The translations under genes and the position numbers were made by a program. From the NCBI GenBank assembly GCA_050700115.1, contig JBOHGG010000022.1:21665-85664 (forward strand): DNA of 64,000 nucleotides, read 5' to 3'. Of the stretch, positions 36,250 through 45,404 are shown piece by piece (positions within the stretch are counted from its first letter, which is position 1; every line of letters starts with the position of its first letter). The notes beneath the pieces were generated by a model. The model saw only the letters and a program-made list of their open reading frames with translations. It was not told where the DNA came from and did no database searches. The stretch is from GCA-003244245 sp050700115 (GTDB taxonomy: Bacteria; Actinomycetota; Actinomycetes; Mycobacteriales; Pseudonocardiaceae).

Positions 36250-36810
36250 ATGACGTCGACCGGGTTGGTGAGCGGGTCTGTCGACCGTGCACAACGGCTG
36301 TGCGAACTGCTCAAGGAGGCTGATGCCGACCTGGTCGCCGTCACAGATCCGGCCCAACCGGTCCCGGAGGGGCTCGACTTCTACATCCAGCTACCGGTGA
36401 CCATCCACCCCGAGGGCGACACCGTGGTCGCGCGGGTCGGCTCGTTTCTGTCCGCAGGCCTGCTGGCCCGCTTCCGCGCGGTTGAGCGGGTGCTTCCGGT
36501 GCTGAAACCTGGCGCCACGGTGGTGCTGGTGTCGGGCAACGCGCCGGACGAGATGTCGCTGCCCGACGACCGGCGCTCCCGGTTGGCGCTGCTGCACCTG
36601 TTGGCACACGCCACCCGAGCCGAACTCGCCACCAGGCAGGTACAGGTGAAGGTGGTCAGCAGTCAGCGCAGCGACCGGGAGATCATCCAGTACGCGCTGG
36701 GCGCCGGCCATCCAGAAAACCATCGAGACTCCCAGGAACGGACCAGCGCGGCCAGCGCCTATCAGGACTGGCACACCGAGGTGATGGGCCTGGTCGGTGT
36801 GGACATCTGA
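36250..36810 (+). CDS. conserved hypothetical protein near the PHA genes
   Basis: 186-residue protein of unknown function. A beta-alpha pattern (DADLVAVTDPAQPV, GATVVLVSGNAPDEMSLPD) suggests a degenerate Rossmann-like fold. It ends with an acidic, polar tail (TSAASAYQDWHTEVMGLVGV). No catalytic motif is evident. ATG 36250 follows GGGGTAGGG. Codon use and lack of frame competition on the other strand support a real gene. Confidence 0.6.
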   Translation: MTSTGLVSGSVDRAQRLCELLKEADADLVAVTDPAQPVPEGLDFYIQLPVTIHPEGDTVVARVGSFLSAGLLARFRAVERVLPVLKPGATVVLVSGNAPDEMSLPDDRRSRLALLHLLAHATRAELATRQVQVKVVSSQRSDREIIQYALGAGHPENHRDSQERTSAASAYQDWHTEVMGLVGVDI

Positions 36811-36934
36811 CTGACATCTGGCTGCCATGACCGACCCGCCGGATTGGGTTCCAGGCACGGATTCCGGCCGATGCCCGGCCGTCGCCTCCGAGCAGTAGCC
36901 TATTGAGGCACCCATACTGCTGAGGAGGTTACCG

Positions 36935-37507
36935 GTGAGCTTGATGGTGAGTCAGGACGCACCGGCAGACGCGTTGCTGGAGCGAGACCCGCTGGCGTTG
37001 CTTCTGGCGATGCTTCTTGATCAACAGGTGCCGATGGAGCGGGCCTTCGCGGCACCGTACGAGCTGGCGCAGCGCCTGGGCCACGATCTCGACGTTCACG
37101 AGCTGGCCGACTACGACCCGGACGCGCTGGCGGAGCTGTTCGCGAAGCAGCCGGCGTTGCACCGCTACCCCAAAGCGATGGCGGGGCGGGTGCAGCACAT
37201 CTGTCAGACACTGGTCGAACGCTACGACGGCGATGTGACGGGGCTGTGGCGAGATGTCTCAGACGCACACGAGCTGCTCGAGCGGCTGGTAGCACTGCCG
37301 GGCTACGCGATCCAGAAAGCGCAGATCTTCGTGGCTCTTCTCGGCAAGCAGCGTGGCGTGCAGCCGCAGGGCTGGCGGGAGGCCTCAGGTTCCTACGGCG
37401 AGGAGGGCGTCTACCGGTCGGTCGCCGACGTGACCGACGCCGAGTCGCTGGCCAAGGTTCGGGAGCACAAGCAGCAGGTGAAGGCGGCTGCTAAAGCGAA
37501 GAAGTAG
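36935..37507 (+). CDS. HhH-GPD type base-excision repair protein
   Basis: 190-residue helix-hairpin-helix DNA glycosylase-like protein. DPLALLLAMLLDQQVPMERA at the start and the hairpin around LERLVALPGYAIQKAQIFVA match the actinobacterial HhH-GPD subfamily. It lacks the C-terminal four-Cys cluster of endonuclease III, and the usual catalytic Lys/Asp are not obvious. A Lys-rich tail ends KQQVKAAAKAKK. GTG 36935 follows GAGGAGG. Confidence 0.8.
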   Translation: MSLMVSQDAPADALLERDPLALLLAMLLDQQVPMERAFAAPYELAQRLGHDLDVHELADYDPDALAELFAKQPALHRYPKAMAGRVQHICQTLVERYDGDVTGLWRDVSDAHELLERLVALPGYAIQKAQIFVALLGKQRGVQPQGWREASGSYGEEGVYRSVADVTDAESLAKVREHKQQVKAAAKAKK

Positions 37508-37534
37508 GAGTATCAAGGGAGGGGAGGTGATGTC

Positions 37535-37885
37535 GTGCGGGACCCGCATGAGCAGGGCCGCCGGTCGGACGACGCCCCTGTCCTGATCACCGCGGCGGAA
37601 CCCTCCTACGCCGAGCAGTACGCCACCCGTCGGCGCAAGTACGCGATCCTGATGTCGGCCCGCATCCCGTGCCTCGTCCTGGCAGGGGTGTTCTACCAGA
37701 CCTGGTGGCTCGCTCTGACGTTCGTCGTGCTCTCGATACCGCTGCCCTGGATGGCGGTGCTCATCGCCAACGACCGCGCCCCCCGCAAGGCCGAACAGGT
37801 CAACAGGCTGCGACAGGATCTGCCGGGACACCCCACGCAGGGTCGCGAACTGGAGAGTCGCGACCACACCATCATCGACGGATGA
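37535..37885 (+). CDS. DUF3099 family membrane protein
   Basis: 116-residue protein. The N-terminal part VLITAAEPSYAEQYATRRRK precedes two membrane helices (YAILMSARIPCLVLAGVFY and LALTFVVLSIPLPWMAVLIA), then a basic cytoplasmic tail. This is the DUF3099 layout, widespread in actinobacteria and uncharacterised. GTG 37535 follows GGGAGGTGATGTC. Confidence 0.8.
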   Translation: MRDPHEQGRRSDDAPVLITAAEPSYAEQYATRRRKYAILMSARIPCLVLAGVFYQTWWLALTFVVLSIPLPWMAVLIANDRAPRKAEQVNRLRQDLPGHPTQGRELESRDHTIIDG

Positions 37886-37951
37886 TCAGTCGCAGCCATC
37901 GCGACCGCTCCACGGTGCCGCGGCCGAATCGTGGTGCGGCATCATGGACGT

Positions 37952-38209
37952 GTGAGCATGCCGACTCAAACTCTGCCTGATGTCGACACCCGTCCCGAGG
38001 GGACCGACACCACCGGTGACGACACCCCCAAGATGTTTCATTACGTGCAAAAGAACAGGATCGCCGAGAGCGCGGTGATGGGCACGCACGTGGTGGCCCT
38101 GTGCGGCGAGGTGTTCCCGGTGACCCGCTCGCCCAAGCCCGGTTCGCCGGTGTGCCCAGAGTGTAAAGAGATCTTCGAGTCCCTGCCCAAGGGCGGCGAC
38201 GCCGGCTGA
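37952..38209 (+). CDS. DUF3039 family protein
   Basis: 85-residue small protein: acidic N-terminus, then KMFHYVQKNRIAESAVMGTH and a CG/CPEC pair (VVALCGEVFPVTRSPKPGSP, VCPECKEIFESL) that probably binds zinc. This matches DUF3039. GTG 37952 (MSMPTQTLPD) is preferred over ATG 37958. It ends seven bases from the convergent BrkB-family gene. Confidence 0.82.
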   Translation: MSMPTQTLPDVDTRPEGTDTTGDDTPKMFHYVQKNRIAESAVMGTHVVALCGEVFPVTRSPKPGSPVCPECKEIFESLPKGGDAG

Positions 38210-38216
38210 ACTCGGG

Positions 38217-39416
38217 TCATTGCCCGGAGGCCGAGGTCGGGGGATCGGCGGTGGTGGCAGTGCTGGTCTCGCCGGAGTCGGCACCATTGCGGGGCAACTC
38301 GACAGTACGGGTGGTGTCGGCGGGTGACGGCGCACCGGGTGAGACCGTCTCTGCGGTGGCCGTGGTGCGGCCGTCCGGGTCGGTGGGCGGCTTCGGGCCC
38401 CGGTCAGGCTGTGCGCCGTCGCTGTCCGGGTGGCTGGTCGGGCGAGCGTACGCGGCGAGGCGAGCCATCTCCCGCCGCCGCAAGCGTCGGCGATCCCGTC
38501 GGGTCGGGTGGGCCGGCCAGAGTTCCTCGATCGCGCTGTTGAACTCGGCACCGAGCACGATGGCCATCGCGATGAAGAACGAGAACAGCAGGTAGGCGAT
38601 CGGGGCGGCAAGCGCCCCATAGGTGTACCCGGTGACGGACACCGACGCGATGTAGAGCCGCAGCCCGGTGCTGGTGACCAGGAATACCCCCATCGCCAGC
38701 AGGGCGCCCGGCAGCCCGCGGTGCCATGGCAGCTTGTTGGGCAGCACCACCTTGTACAGCGTGGCCAGGCCGAGCATCAGCAGGATGCCGAGCCCGGGGT
38801 AGTAGAAGATGCCGACCAGCCGGCCCAACGTGGGTCGCACGGACTCGGGGAACAGCGCGGGGATCAGGTCCGGGCCCAACGCCGTCAATGGCAGCACGAG
38901 CACTGACCCGATCAGCGCGACCACGTAGAGCAGCAGAGCGAAGATCCGCTGCCACACCGGGTTGCGTACCGTGTACTGCCGGTAAGCAGCAGTGATCGAG
39001 TCCACCAGGGACGCCAGCGCCGACGAACCGGCCCACAGCGACAGCACGAACCCGACCGAGACGATGGTGGTTTGTCCTTTGGTGAGGATGTCGGCCACCG
39101 TCGGCCGGATGATCTGATTGACCACGTCGGCGCTGAACACGGTGCTGGCCAATCGCACGATCTCCCGCTGCGCGGCGTCGACCGTGTCCGGGCCGAACCA
39201 GCTCGTGACGAATCCGAGACTGCCCAGCAACCCCAGCAGCAGCGGCGGCAGCGACAGGGTCATCCAGAACGCCGTCTGGGCCGACAGCGAGACGAAGCTG
39301 TCGTCCCAGGCCTTGACTGCGGTCCGGGTGATCAGGCGCAGCGGGCCGCGCCGGGTCCGCCGGTCGGCGGCGGGACCGGCAGTGGAGTCGGCGGGGGAGT
39401 TGGCGGGGGCGTCCAT
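38217..39416 (-). CDS. YihY/BrkB family inner-membrane protein
   Basis: 399-residue membrane protein. About six helices are seen, including FWMTLSLPPLLLGLLGSLGF, IVSVGFVLSLWAGSSALASL, FALLLYVVALIGSVLVLPL and AAPIAYLLFSFFIAMAIVLG; the segment SALASLVDSITAAYR is typical of the family. The C-terminal 100 residues are a Pro/Thr/Asp-rich disordered tail. ATG 39416 follows GGGAGG. Role (transport or envelope) is not established. Confidence 0.85.
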   Translation of the reverse strand: MDAPANSPADSTAGPAADRRTRRGPLRLITRTAVKAWDDSFVSLSAQTAFWMTLSLPPLLLGLLGSLGFVTSWFGPDTVDAAQREIVRLASTVFSADVVNQIIRPTVADILTKGQTTIVSVGFVLSLWAGSSALASLVDSITAAYRQYTVRNPVWQRIFALLLYVVALIGSVLVLPLTALGPDLIPALFPESVRPTLGRLVGIFYYPGLGILLMLGLATLYKVVLPNKLPWHRGLPGALLAMGVFLVTSTGLRLYIASVSVTGYTYGALAAPIAYLLFSFFIAMAIVLGAEFNSAIEELWPAHPTRRDRRRLRRREMARLAAYARPTSHPDSDGAQPDRGPKPPTDPDGRTTATAETVSPGAPSPADTTRTVELPRNGADSGETSTATTADPPTSASGQ

Positions 39417-39492
39417 GTCGCCTCCCAGAATGGTCCATTCGCTGGAGTGCGCGCAGCGTGACCCACCGACCGGGTAGCGTGCCCGAGCCCCC

Positions 39493-41244
39493 GTGAGTGT
39501 CACGACCGAAGGGAGTGCCTCGCCCGCCGTGTCCCGCCCCGCCGAGACCGCCGCCGTTACCGCCGCCTCACACAGGCCGCTGCGCGCCTGGCAGCGCCGA
39601 GCGCTGGCCCGCTACCTGGCTACCTCGCCGCAGGATTTCCTCGCGGTCGCCACACCAGGAGCCGGCAAGACGACCTTCGCATTGCGGGTGGCAGCGGAGC
39701 TGCTGGCCGATCGGACGGTGCACGCGATGACCGTGGTCACCCCGACCGAGCACCTCAAGCATCAGTGGGCGGCGGCGGCCGCCGAGCTGGGTCTGGCGCT
39801 GGACCCGGAGTTCCGTAACACCGTGGGCGCCACCTCACGCGACTACCACGGCGTCGCGGTCACCTACGCCCAGGTCGCCGCGCACCCGACCCTGCACCGG
39901 GTGCGCACCGAGGGACGCCGAACGCTGGTGGTGCTCGATGAGATCCACCACGCCGGGGACGCCAAGAGCTGGGGCGATGGGGTACGGGAGGCGTTCACCC
40001 CTGCGGTGCGCCGGCTGGCGCTGACCGGCACGCCGTTTCGCAGCGATGACACGCCGATCCCGTTCATCAGCTACGAACCGGATCGCGACGGGGCGTTGCG
40101 GTCGGCCGCGGACCATTCCTACGGCTACCCCGAGGCGCTGGCAGACGGCGTGGTGCGGCCGGTGGTCTTCCTCGCCTACTCAGGCGAGGCCCGCTGGCGG
40201 ACCAGCGCGGGGGAGGAGTACTCGGCGCGGCTGGGGGAGCCACTCACCGCCGAGCACACCGCCCGGGCCTGGCGCACTGCATTGGATCCGGCGGGCGAGT
40301 GGATCCCCGCGGTGCTCACTGCCGCGAACACCCGGCTGGCCCAGCTACGCGCCGGTGCACTGCCTGATGCGGCCGGCTTGGTGATCGCCACCGATCACAC
40401 CTCCGCCAGGGCCTACGCGGGGATCCTGCGGAAGATCACCGGGCGGGAGCCGGTGCTGGTGCTGTCCGACGACCCGTCGGCCTCCGGACGGATCGCCGCG
40501 TTCGACAGCTCCGACGAGCGCTGGCTGGTCGCGGTGCGGATGGTCTCCGAGGGCGTCGACGTGCCCCGGCTGGCGGTCGGGGTGTACGCCACCTCAGCGG
40601 CTACCCCGCTGTATTTCGCTCAGGCGGTGGGCCGGTTCGTTCGTTCCCGGCAACCGGGCGAGACCGCCACGGTGTTCCTGCCCAGCGTGCCGGTGCTGCT
40701 GGGACTGGCGAGCGAACTGGAGAAGCAGCGCGACCATGTGCTGGGTGCGCCGCACCGGGCCGAGGAGGGCTGGGACGACGAGGCGCTCGCGCAGGCCAAC
40801 GCGCAGCACGATGAGCCCGGCGAGCAGGAGCGCGCGTTCACCGCGCTGGGCGCCAGCGCCGAACTGGACCAGGTGATCTACGACGGTTCCTCCTTCGGCA
40901 CGGCCGCCTTCGCCAGCACCGAGGACGAGCAGGAATACCTTGGGTTACCCGGGCTCTTGGCACCCGACCAGATGCGGACGCTGCTGCGCCGCCGCCAGGA
41001 GCAGCAGTTGGCCCGGGCGACCGAGCGCGCGCCGACAGCGCCCGCGCGACTGCCGACAATGCGAGAGCGCCTGGGCGAGCTGCGCCGGGAGCTCAACACC
41101 CTGGTCGCATTGGCGCACCATCGCACCGGCCGGCCGCACGGAGCGATCCACCAGGAAGTCCGCACCGCCTGCGGCGGCCCACCCACCGCCGTCGCCACCG
41201 CCGACCAGCTCAGCGAGCGCATTGCCTACCTGCGCTCCGGGTAG
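39493..41244 (+). CDS. superfamily II DEAD/DEAH-box helicase
   Basis: 583-residue ATP-dependent helicase. Motif Q-like RPLRAWQRRAL, Walker A ATPGAGKTTFA, motif Ia VTPTEHL, motif II LDEIHH (DEIH), motif III TGTPFRSD, and motifs V/VI VSEGVDVPRL and QAVGRFVRS are in order. The C-terminus has a helical region. It resembles restriction-type/RadD-like helicases more than RNA DEAD-box proteins. Start GTG 39493 is divergent from the BrkB-family gene. No methylase or nuclease gene is adjacent, so a defence role is not supported. Confidence 0.85.
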   Translation: MSVTTEGSASPAVSRPAETAAVTAASHRPLRAWQRRALARYLATSPQDFLAVATPGAGKTTFALRVAAELLADRTVHAMTVVTPTEHLKHQWAAAAAELGLALDPEFRNTVGATSRDYHGVAVTYAQVAAHPTLHRVRTEGRRTLVVLDEIHHAGDAKSWGDGVREAFTPAVRRLALTGTPFRSDDTPIPFISYEPDRDGALRSAADHSYGYPEALADGVVRPVVFLAYSGEARWRTSAGEEYSARLGEPLTAEHTARAWRTALDPAGEWIPAVLTAANTRLAQLRAGALPDAAGLVIATDHTSARAYAGILRKITGREPVLVLSDDPSASGRIAAFDSSDERWLVAVRMVSEGVDVPRLAVGVYATSAATPLYFAQAVGRFVRSRQPGETATVFLPSVPVLLGLASELEKQRDHVLGAPHRAEEGWDDEALAQANAQHDEPGEQERAFTALGASAELDQVIYDGSSFGTAAFASTEDEQEYLGLPGLLAPDQMRTLLRRRQEQQLARATERAPTAPARLPTMRERLGELRRELNTLVALAHHRTGRPHGAIHQEVRTACGGPPTAVATADQLSERIAYLRSG

Positions 41245-41274
41245 GCGGCGTACCTCGCGGAACCGCGAGAAACG

Positions 41275-41312
41275 ATCCGGGGCGGTACCCCGTGTGAGGT
41301 ACCGCCCCGGAT
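41275..41312. terminator. bidirectional hairpin terminator
   Basis: A perfect 15-bp stem: ATCCGGGGCGGTACC (41275-41289) and its inverse (41298-41312) around an eight-base loop. It lies midway between the stop of the helicase gene and the stop of the convergent 60-residue gene, so it can end both transcripts. Confidence 0.8.
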
Positions 41313-41336
41313 GACCTGGGGTGTTCGGGCGCGACG

Positions 41337-41519
41337 TCAGGCGTCTACCTGGATATCCGCTGCGAGCTCCTTGAGCTTCGAAGAGTGCTCGCGGGCGTGG
41401 TGGTTGCAGAACAGCAGTTCTCCACCGGAGGGCAGCACTGCCCGTACCCGAGCGGTGGCACCGCATCGGTCGCAACGGTCGGAAGCGGTCAACTCGGGGC
41501 GGGCGAGCGTGCTATTCAT
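41337..41519 (-). CDS. small zinc-ribbon-like protein (DUF7455 type)
   Basis: 60-residue protein with two Cys/His pairs, DRCDRCGATARVRAVLPSGG and LLFCNHHAREHSSKL, giving CxxC plus CxHH that should bind one zinc. Similar small proteins are widespread in actinobacteria, often near sigma factor genes, and have no known function. The ATG follows GGAGGGACAAGCC. It ends in the shared terminator region. Confidence 0.75.
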   Translation of the reverse strand: MNSTLARPELTASDRCDRCGATARVRAVLPSGGELLFCNHHAREHSSKLKELAADIQVDA

Positions 41520-41712
41520 GGCTTGTCCCTCCGTCCTGATCCGGTCGAGGAGACCAGACCGGGTCGAACCGGCTGCGGCACTTCACGGGATCGACCCGTC
41601 AACCCTCATATCGGATCCCAGGGTCTCACTGTTCCAGACGAACGCCGCCCCTGCTGTGTTCCCGAACCCGGAGCGACGGTCATCACGTATCTCCAGCTAA
41701 TACCCGAGCCCC

Positions 41713-42606
41713 GTGACCGGCGCAAGGGTGAGTCAGGATCGCGTGGTGGACACGCTGCCCAGCCGGATATGGCGTCGGGACGTCCCCGTCCCGCTGCTGT
41801 TCGTGATCGGTGGCTGCGCGATGTACCTCGGCGCGGCGCTCGCCGTGGTGCTGTTCGACCAGCTCAGCCCAGCCGGGGTGGCCTGGTTGCGGATGCTCGT
41901 CGCGGCGCTGGTCCTGCTGGCCTGGCGGCGCCCGGATCGCGCAGCCTGGCGTGGCCGGCGGCTGGTCCTGGCGACTTGCTTCGGGCTGGTGACCGGGCTG
42001 ATGAACGTTGCGTTCTACGAGGCCATTGCCCGTCTGCCGCTCGGTACCGCGGTCGCGGTGGAGTTCTGCGGGCCGGTGGCGGTGGCCGCGCTGGGCTCCC
42101 GAGGTGTCCGGGACGTCGCCGCGCTGATGCTGGCCGCAACCGGCGTGGTGCTCATCGCCGATGTGCGACTGCCCGGCAGCCGAACGGGGTTGCTGCTGGC
42201 GCTGGCGGCCGCTGTGATGTGGGCGGCATACATCGTGCTCGGTAAGCGGGTGGCTGGCGGAGGCAGCGGATTGGACGACATGACCGTCGGGTTCGCTCTT
42301 GCGGCGGTGCTGCTGTGCCCGCTGGCGCTGGGCACGGGTCCGGCATGGGGCTCGCCGACCCTGCTGGCGATGGCCGCCGCAGTGGGCGTGCTGTCCACGG
42401 CGTTGCCCTATGCCCTGGACCAGGTGGTGCTTCGCCGAGTCGGCCAGGCCCGCTTCGCGCTGCTGCTGGCGCTACTTCCGGCGGTGGCGTCGGTGGTCGG
42501 GCTCCTGGTCCTGGGCCAGCTGCCGCATCCGCTCGAGGCTTCGGGAATCGTCGCCGTCGCGGTGGCCGTTGCGCTGTTGGGATGGACAGATCCGGATGGT
42601 CGCTGA
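41713..42606 (+). CDS. EamA-family (RhtA-like) exporter
   Basis: 297-residue membrane protein with about ten helices in two EamA repeats (YLGAALAVVLFDQLSPAGVA to VVLIADV, and LLALAAAVMWAAYIVLGKRV to the end). The ARLPLGTAVAVEFCGPVAVA segment is typical of RhtA amino-acid exporters. GTG 41713 is the first in-frame start; GTG five codons later is also possible. It stands 64 bases before a glutamine-synthetase-like gene. Confidence 0.82.
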   Translation: MTGARVSQDRVVDTLPSRIWRRDVPVPLLFVIGGCAMYLGAALAVVLFDQLSPAGVAWLRMLVAALVLLAWRRPDRAAWRGRRLVLATCFGLVTGLMNVAFYEAIARLPLGTAVAVEFCGPVAVAALGSRGVRDVAALMLAATGVVLIADVRLPGSRTGLLLALAAAVMWAAYIVLGKRVAGGGSGLDDMTVGFALAAVLLCPLALGTGPAWGSPTLLAMAAAVGVLSTALPYALDQVVLRRVGQARFALLLALLPAVASVVGLLVLGQLPHPLEASGIVAVAVAVALLGWTDPDGR

Positions 42607-42670
42607 TCGGCACCGTAGCGCGCTAGCCTGATCGCCACCGTGATCGAGTCGCGAGCGGGGGAGGACGGAT

Positions 42671-44035
42671 ATGGCCGATGCGGGCGCGCTGGCCTTGGAG
42701 CTGGCCGCCAACGGCGTCGTCGGGGTGACCATCGCGTGGGCGGACAACAACGGGATCCCGCGCTCACGGACCGTGCCGGTCGATTCGCTACCGCAGGTGG
42801 CCAAGCGGGGGGTGGGGATCACAGCGCTGTTCGCGGTGTTCGACACCCACGACGCGATCACTTTCGCCCACGAGGGTCTTTCCACCCCTTCCGGCGACGT
42901 CCGGCTGATACCCCAGCTGCGCGGGTTGACCCGGCTCGCCGGGCAGCGCGCGCTGGCCTGGGTACCCGGGCGGCAGGTCGCAGCGGATGGCTCGCCCTGG
43001 CCCTACGACCAGCGCGGGGTTCTCGAAGCCCAGGTCCAGGCTGCCGCCGCCGCGGGGCTGGAGATCAAAGCCGGCTACGAGATGGAATTCGTACTCATCG
43101 AGGTCGGCGACGCTGGTGATTCCGCCGCGGAGCCTCGGCTCGCACACCACGGCCCCGCATACAGCCCGCACGCCCTGCTGGCGGTGGACGAATTCGTGGT
43201 CGCGGTGCTGGCCGACCTGACAGCCAACGGTGTGCCGGTCAACCAACTGCACGCCGAGTATGGGCCGGCCCAGGTGGAGCTCAGCATCGGCGCGTCCGAC
43301 CCGGTCACCGCCGCTGACCGGCAGCTGCTGGCCCGCCAGACCGTCCACGCCGCGGCCAGGGCGCATGGCCTGCGGGCCTGCTTCGCGCCGCTGTTCACTG
43401 TCGCGGGGGTCGGCAACGGGTGGCACCTGCACACCTCGGTCTGGCGCGGCGGACGAAACCTGCTGGCCGACGACGCGAAGCACGGCCCTGGCCCGGACGG
43501 CGCAGGCTGGCTGGGCGGGCTGCTTCGGGACCTGCCCGCGCTGGCCGCGATCACCGCGCCGAGCGTGCCGTCGCTGAGCCGGCTGCGCCCCGGGTACTTC
43601 GCCGGTGCCTACCGGTTCTGGGGAGTGGAGAACCGTGAGGCGCCGCTGCGCTACATACCCGGTTCGAAGCTGCTCGGCGCCGGCCACGCCAACGTCGAGC
43701 TCAAGGTCTCTGACGCCTCGGCCAACCCGTACCTGGCGCTGGCCGCGGTGATCGCCGCAGGTCTGGCGGGGCTGCGCGACGGCGTCGACCCCGGTGAGCC
43801 GATCCAGACCGACCCGGGCGGGTGGAGCGAGACCGACCGTGCCGCCCGCGGCCTGGCCCACCTACCGGCCACGCCCGCCGAGCAGGAGGCGGCGCTCACC
43901 GGCTCCACCCGGCTCACCGCGGTGCTTGGCACACAGCTGCTCGACGCGTTCCTCGCCGTGCGCCGGTCCGACGCAGCCTGGGCAGCCGACCGACCCCTGA
44001 ACGACGTCGTCACCGCGCACCGCTGGCGCTACTGA
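42671..44035 (+). CDS. glutamine synthetase family protein, amine-ligase type
   Basis: 454-residue GS-fold ligase. Metal/ATP site segments include AGYEMEFVLIE, LHAEYGPAQVELSI, NGWHLHTSVWRGGRNL, YRFWGVENREAPLRYI and VELKVSDASANPYLALA. The N-terminal region (VVGVTIAWADNNGIPRSRTV) and missing adenylylation Tyr loop place it with GlnA4/PuuA-like gamma-glutamyl-amine ligases rather than housekeeping GlnA. GGGGGAGGACGGAT precedes the ATG. The adjacent exporter might handle a related amine or amino acid. Confidence 0.85.
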   Translation: MADAGALALELAANGVVGVTIAWADNNGIPRSRTVPVDSLPQVAKRGVGITALFAVFDTHDAITFAHEGLSTPSGDVRLIPQLRGLTRLAGQRALAWVPGRQVAADGSPWPYDQRGVLEAQVQAAAAAGLEIKAGYEMEFVLIEVGDAGDSAAEPRLAHHGPAYSPHALLAVDEFVVAVLADLTANGVPVNQLHAEYGPAQVELSIGASDPVTAADRQLLARQTVHAAARAHGLRACFAPLFTVAGVGNGWHLHTSVWRGGRNLLADDAKHGPGPDGAGWLGGLLRDLPALAAITAPSVPSLSRLRPGYFAGAYRFWGVENREAPLRYIPGSKLLGAGHANVELKVSDASANPYLALAAVIAAGLAGLRDGVDPGEPIQTDPGGWSETDRAARGLAHLPATPAEQEAALTGSTRLTAVLGTQLLDAFLAVRRSDAAWAADRPLNDVVTAHRWRY

Positions 44036-44056
44036 TCCCCCTCACCCGCGTCCCAA

Positions 44057-44121
44057 TCGCATTCAGCGGGCTCAGCGGGGTTATTCGACCGTTGTAACCC
44101 CGCTGAGCCCGCTGAATGCGA
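44057..44121. terminator. 27-bp perfect inverted repeat
   Basis: Arms 44057-44083 and 44095-44121 are exact inverses with an 11-base loop. Each arm starts/ends TCGCATTCAGCGGGCTCAGC and holds two tandem CAGCGGG units. It lies 21 bases after the ligase stop and eight bases before the convergent next gene, so it probably ends both transcripts, yet the stem is about twice the usual length and may be a dispersed repeat element. Confidence 0.75.
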
Positions 44122-44129
44122 AGTGAGTG

Positions 44130-45212
44130 CTACTCCTCGCGCGGGCGCCACGCCTGTAGCAGTGCCTCGGGGATACCCCACCAGCCCAGCGGCGTGAGCC
44201 GCTCGAAGTCGTCGACAGCGCCGAGGATCTGCCACAGCTCCACGACGGTCGTGAACCACCCGGCCAGTACGTCGATGTCGTCGTCGCCGGGTCCCACGAC
44301 GAACTCGGCGAGGTCCTCAGCGCAGGCGGGTGTCCCTGGGCCGCCGCGGGCCAGCGCGGCGACCGCCTCCAGCCACTCCTCGTGGTCGAGAGCAATCATC
44401 GACAGCTCATCGTCAAGGGCACTTTCGGGCGGCTCGTTCACGGGGCTGACGACCCCCGCGGCCAGACTGAGCCACAGCTCGGCGTCATCGGAGTGCAGGT
44501 TGCTCGGATCGACCCCACCGGAGGCGGCCAGCAGATCGGCCGTCCTTCCGCCGCGTTGTAGCACGCTGCGCAGAGCCCGGCAGGCGGCCGTCAGATCAGC
44601 GTCGGGCCGCGGACGGTCGCCGAGCTCGGCAAGGAGTTCCCGCAGCTCATCTGAGGCGGCTTGCTCGGCAGCGTCCCACTCGGCGACGAAGTCCTCGTCG
44701 GCCTCGTCGAGCAGTTCGGTCATCGGTACCCGGCCGTCGGGCAACGGCGAGGTCATCCAGCGTTCCTGCAGCTCCCGGTACTCCTGGATCGCTGCCGGGT
44801 CGCCGGCGAGCAGCCGGTCGGGGTCGGTGTCCCCGGCGGTGAGCCGCTCCTCGAGGTGCCTGACGAGGAGGGCATGCAGTTCCTGCGCAAGTGAAGTACG
44901 AGCCGGCTCGTCCTCCCAAACGTGCAGTCCGATGATCGCGGTCGGCTCAGTCCCAGTCGCTTCGAGCCAGCCGTGCACCTCGCCCACGGTGGCCGCTCCC
45001 TCGGTGATCCGCCCGAGGACGGACTCGGCAGACTCCCAGAACACCGCAGACAACGGGTTGCGCGCTGCGAGAAGCTCGCGGCGCAGCGCCGGCATTGCCC
45101 GCAGAGCGTCCGCCGCGGGCAGGCTGAGCAGCACGCGGGCCACATCGCGCCGGGTGAGCTCACCGGCGGGGCGGTTCGCGCGGGTCAGGAGATGCCCTCC
45201 GTCACGTGTCAC
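44130..45212 (-). CDS. hypothetical acidic protein
   Basis: 360-residue, very acidic, all-helical-looking protein of unknown function. It starts MTRDGGHLLTRANRPAGELT and contains LLDEADEDFVAEWDAAEQAA. The C-terminal part (TTVVELWQILGAVDDFERLT, WWGIPEALLQAW) looks globular. No signal peptide, membrane helix or recognised motif. Base composition and codon pattern match the neighbours. Its start is about 190 bases from a divergent peptidase gene. Confidence 0.6.
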   Translation of the reverse strand: MTRDGGHLLTRANRPAGELTRRDVARVLLSLPAADALRAMPALRRELLAARNPLSAVFWESAESVLGRITEGAATVGEVHGWLEATGTEPTAIIGLHVWEDEPARTSLAQELHALLVRHLEERLTAGDTDPDRLLAGDPAAIQEYRELQERWMTSPLPDGRVPMTELLDEADEDFVAEWDAAEQAASDELRELLAELGDRPRPDADLTAACRALRSVLQRGGRTADLLAASGGVDPSNLHSDDAELWLSLAAGVVSPVNEPPESALDDELSMIALDHEEWLEAVAALARGGPGTPACAEDLAEFVVGPGDDDIDVLAGWFTTVVELWQILGAVDDFERLTPLGWWGIPEALLQAWRPREE

Positions 45213-45404
45213 GCACCGATGCTAGGGCGGAAGCGTGTTGCGCACCCGTCGAGGGGCCTGCTGGCACGTCACGCAGCGATGATGACCTACGGTGAGCCAT
45301 ACCGTGTGGAAAGCTCACATCTTGGGTGACTGGTTGCACACGGCGGCCTACACTGGGCAACTAAACCCAGGCGACGCGACACGGGCATAGGGGGAGATGC
45401 TGGG

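Noticed and set aside
39493..41244. Phage-defence role for the DEIH helicase
   Set aside because: No methylase, nuclease or other defence gene is adjacent; neighbours are a BrkB-type protein and a small zinc protein.
42788..43861. A 357-codon minus-strand open frame inside the glutamine-synthetase-like gene
   Set aside because: The plus strand has all GS segments; the antisense frame is a composition artefact.
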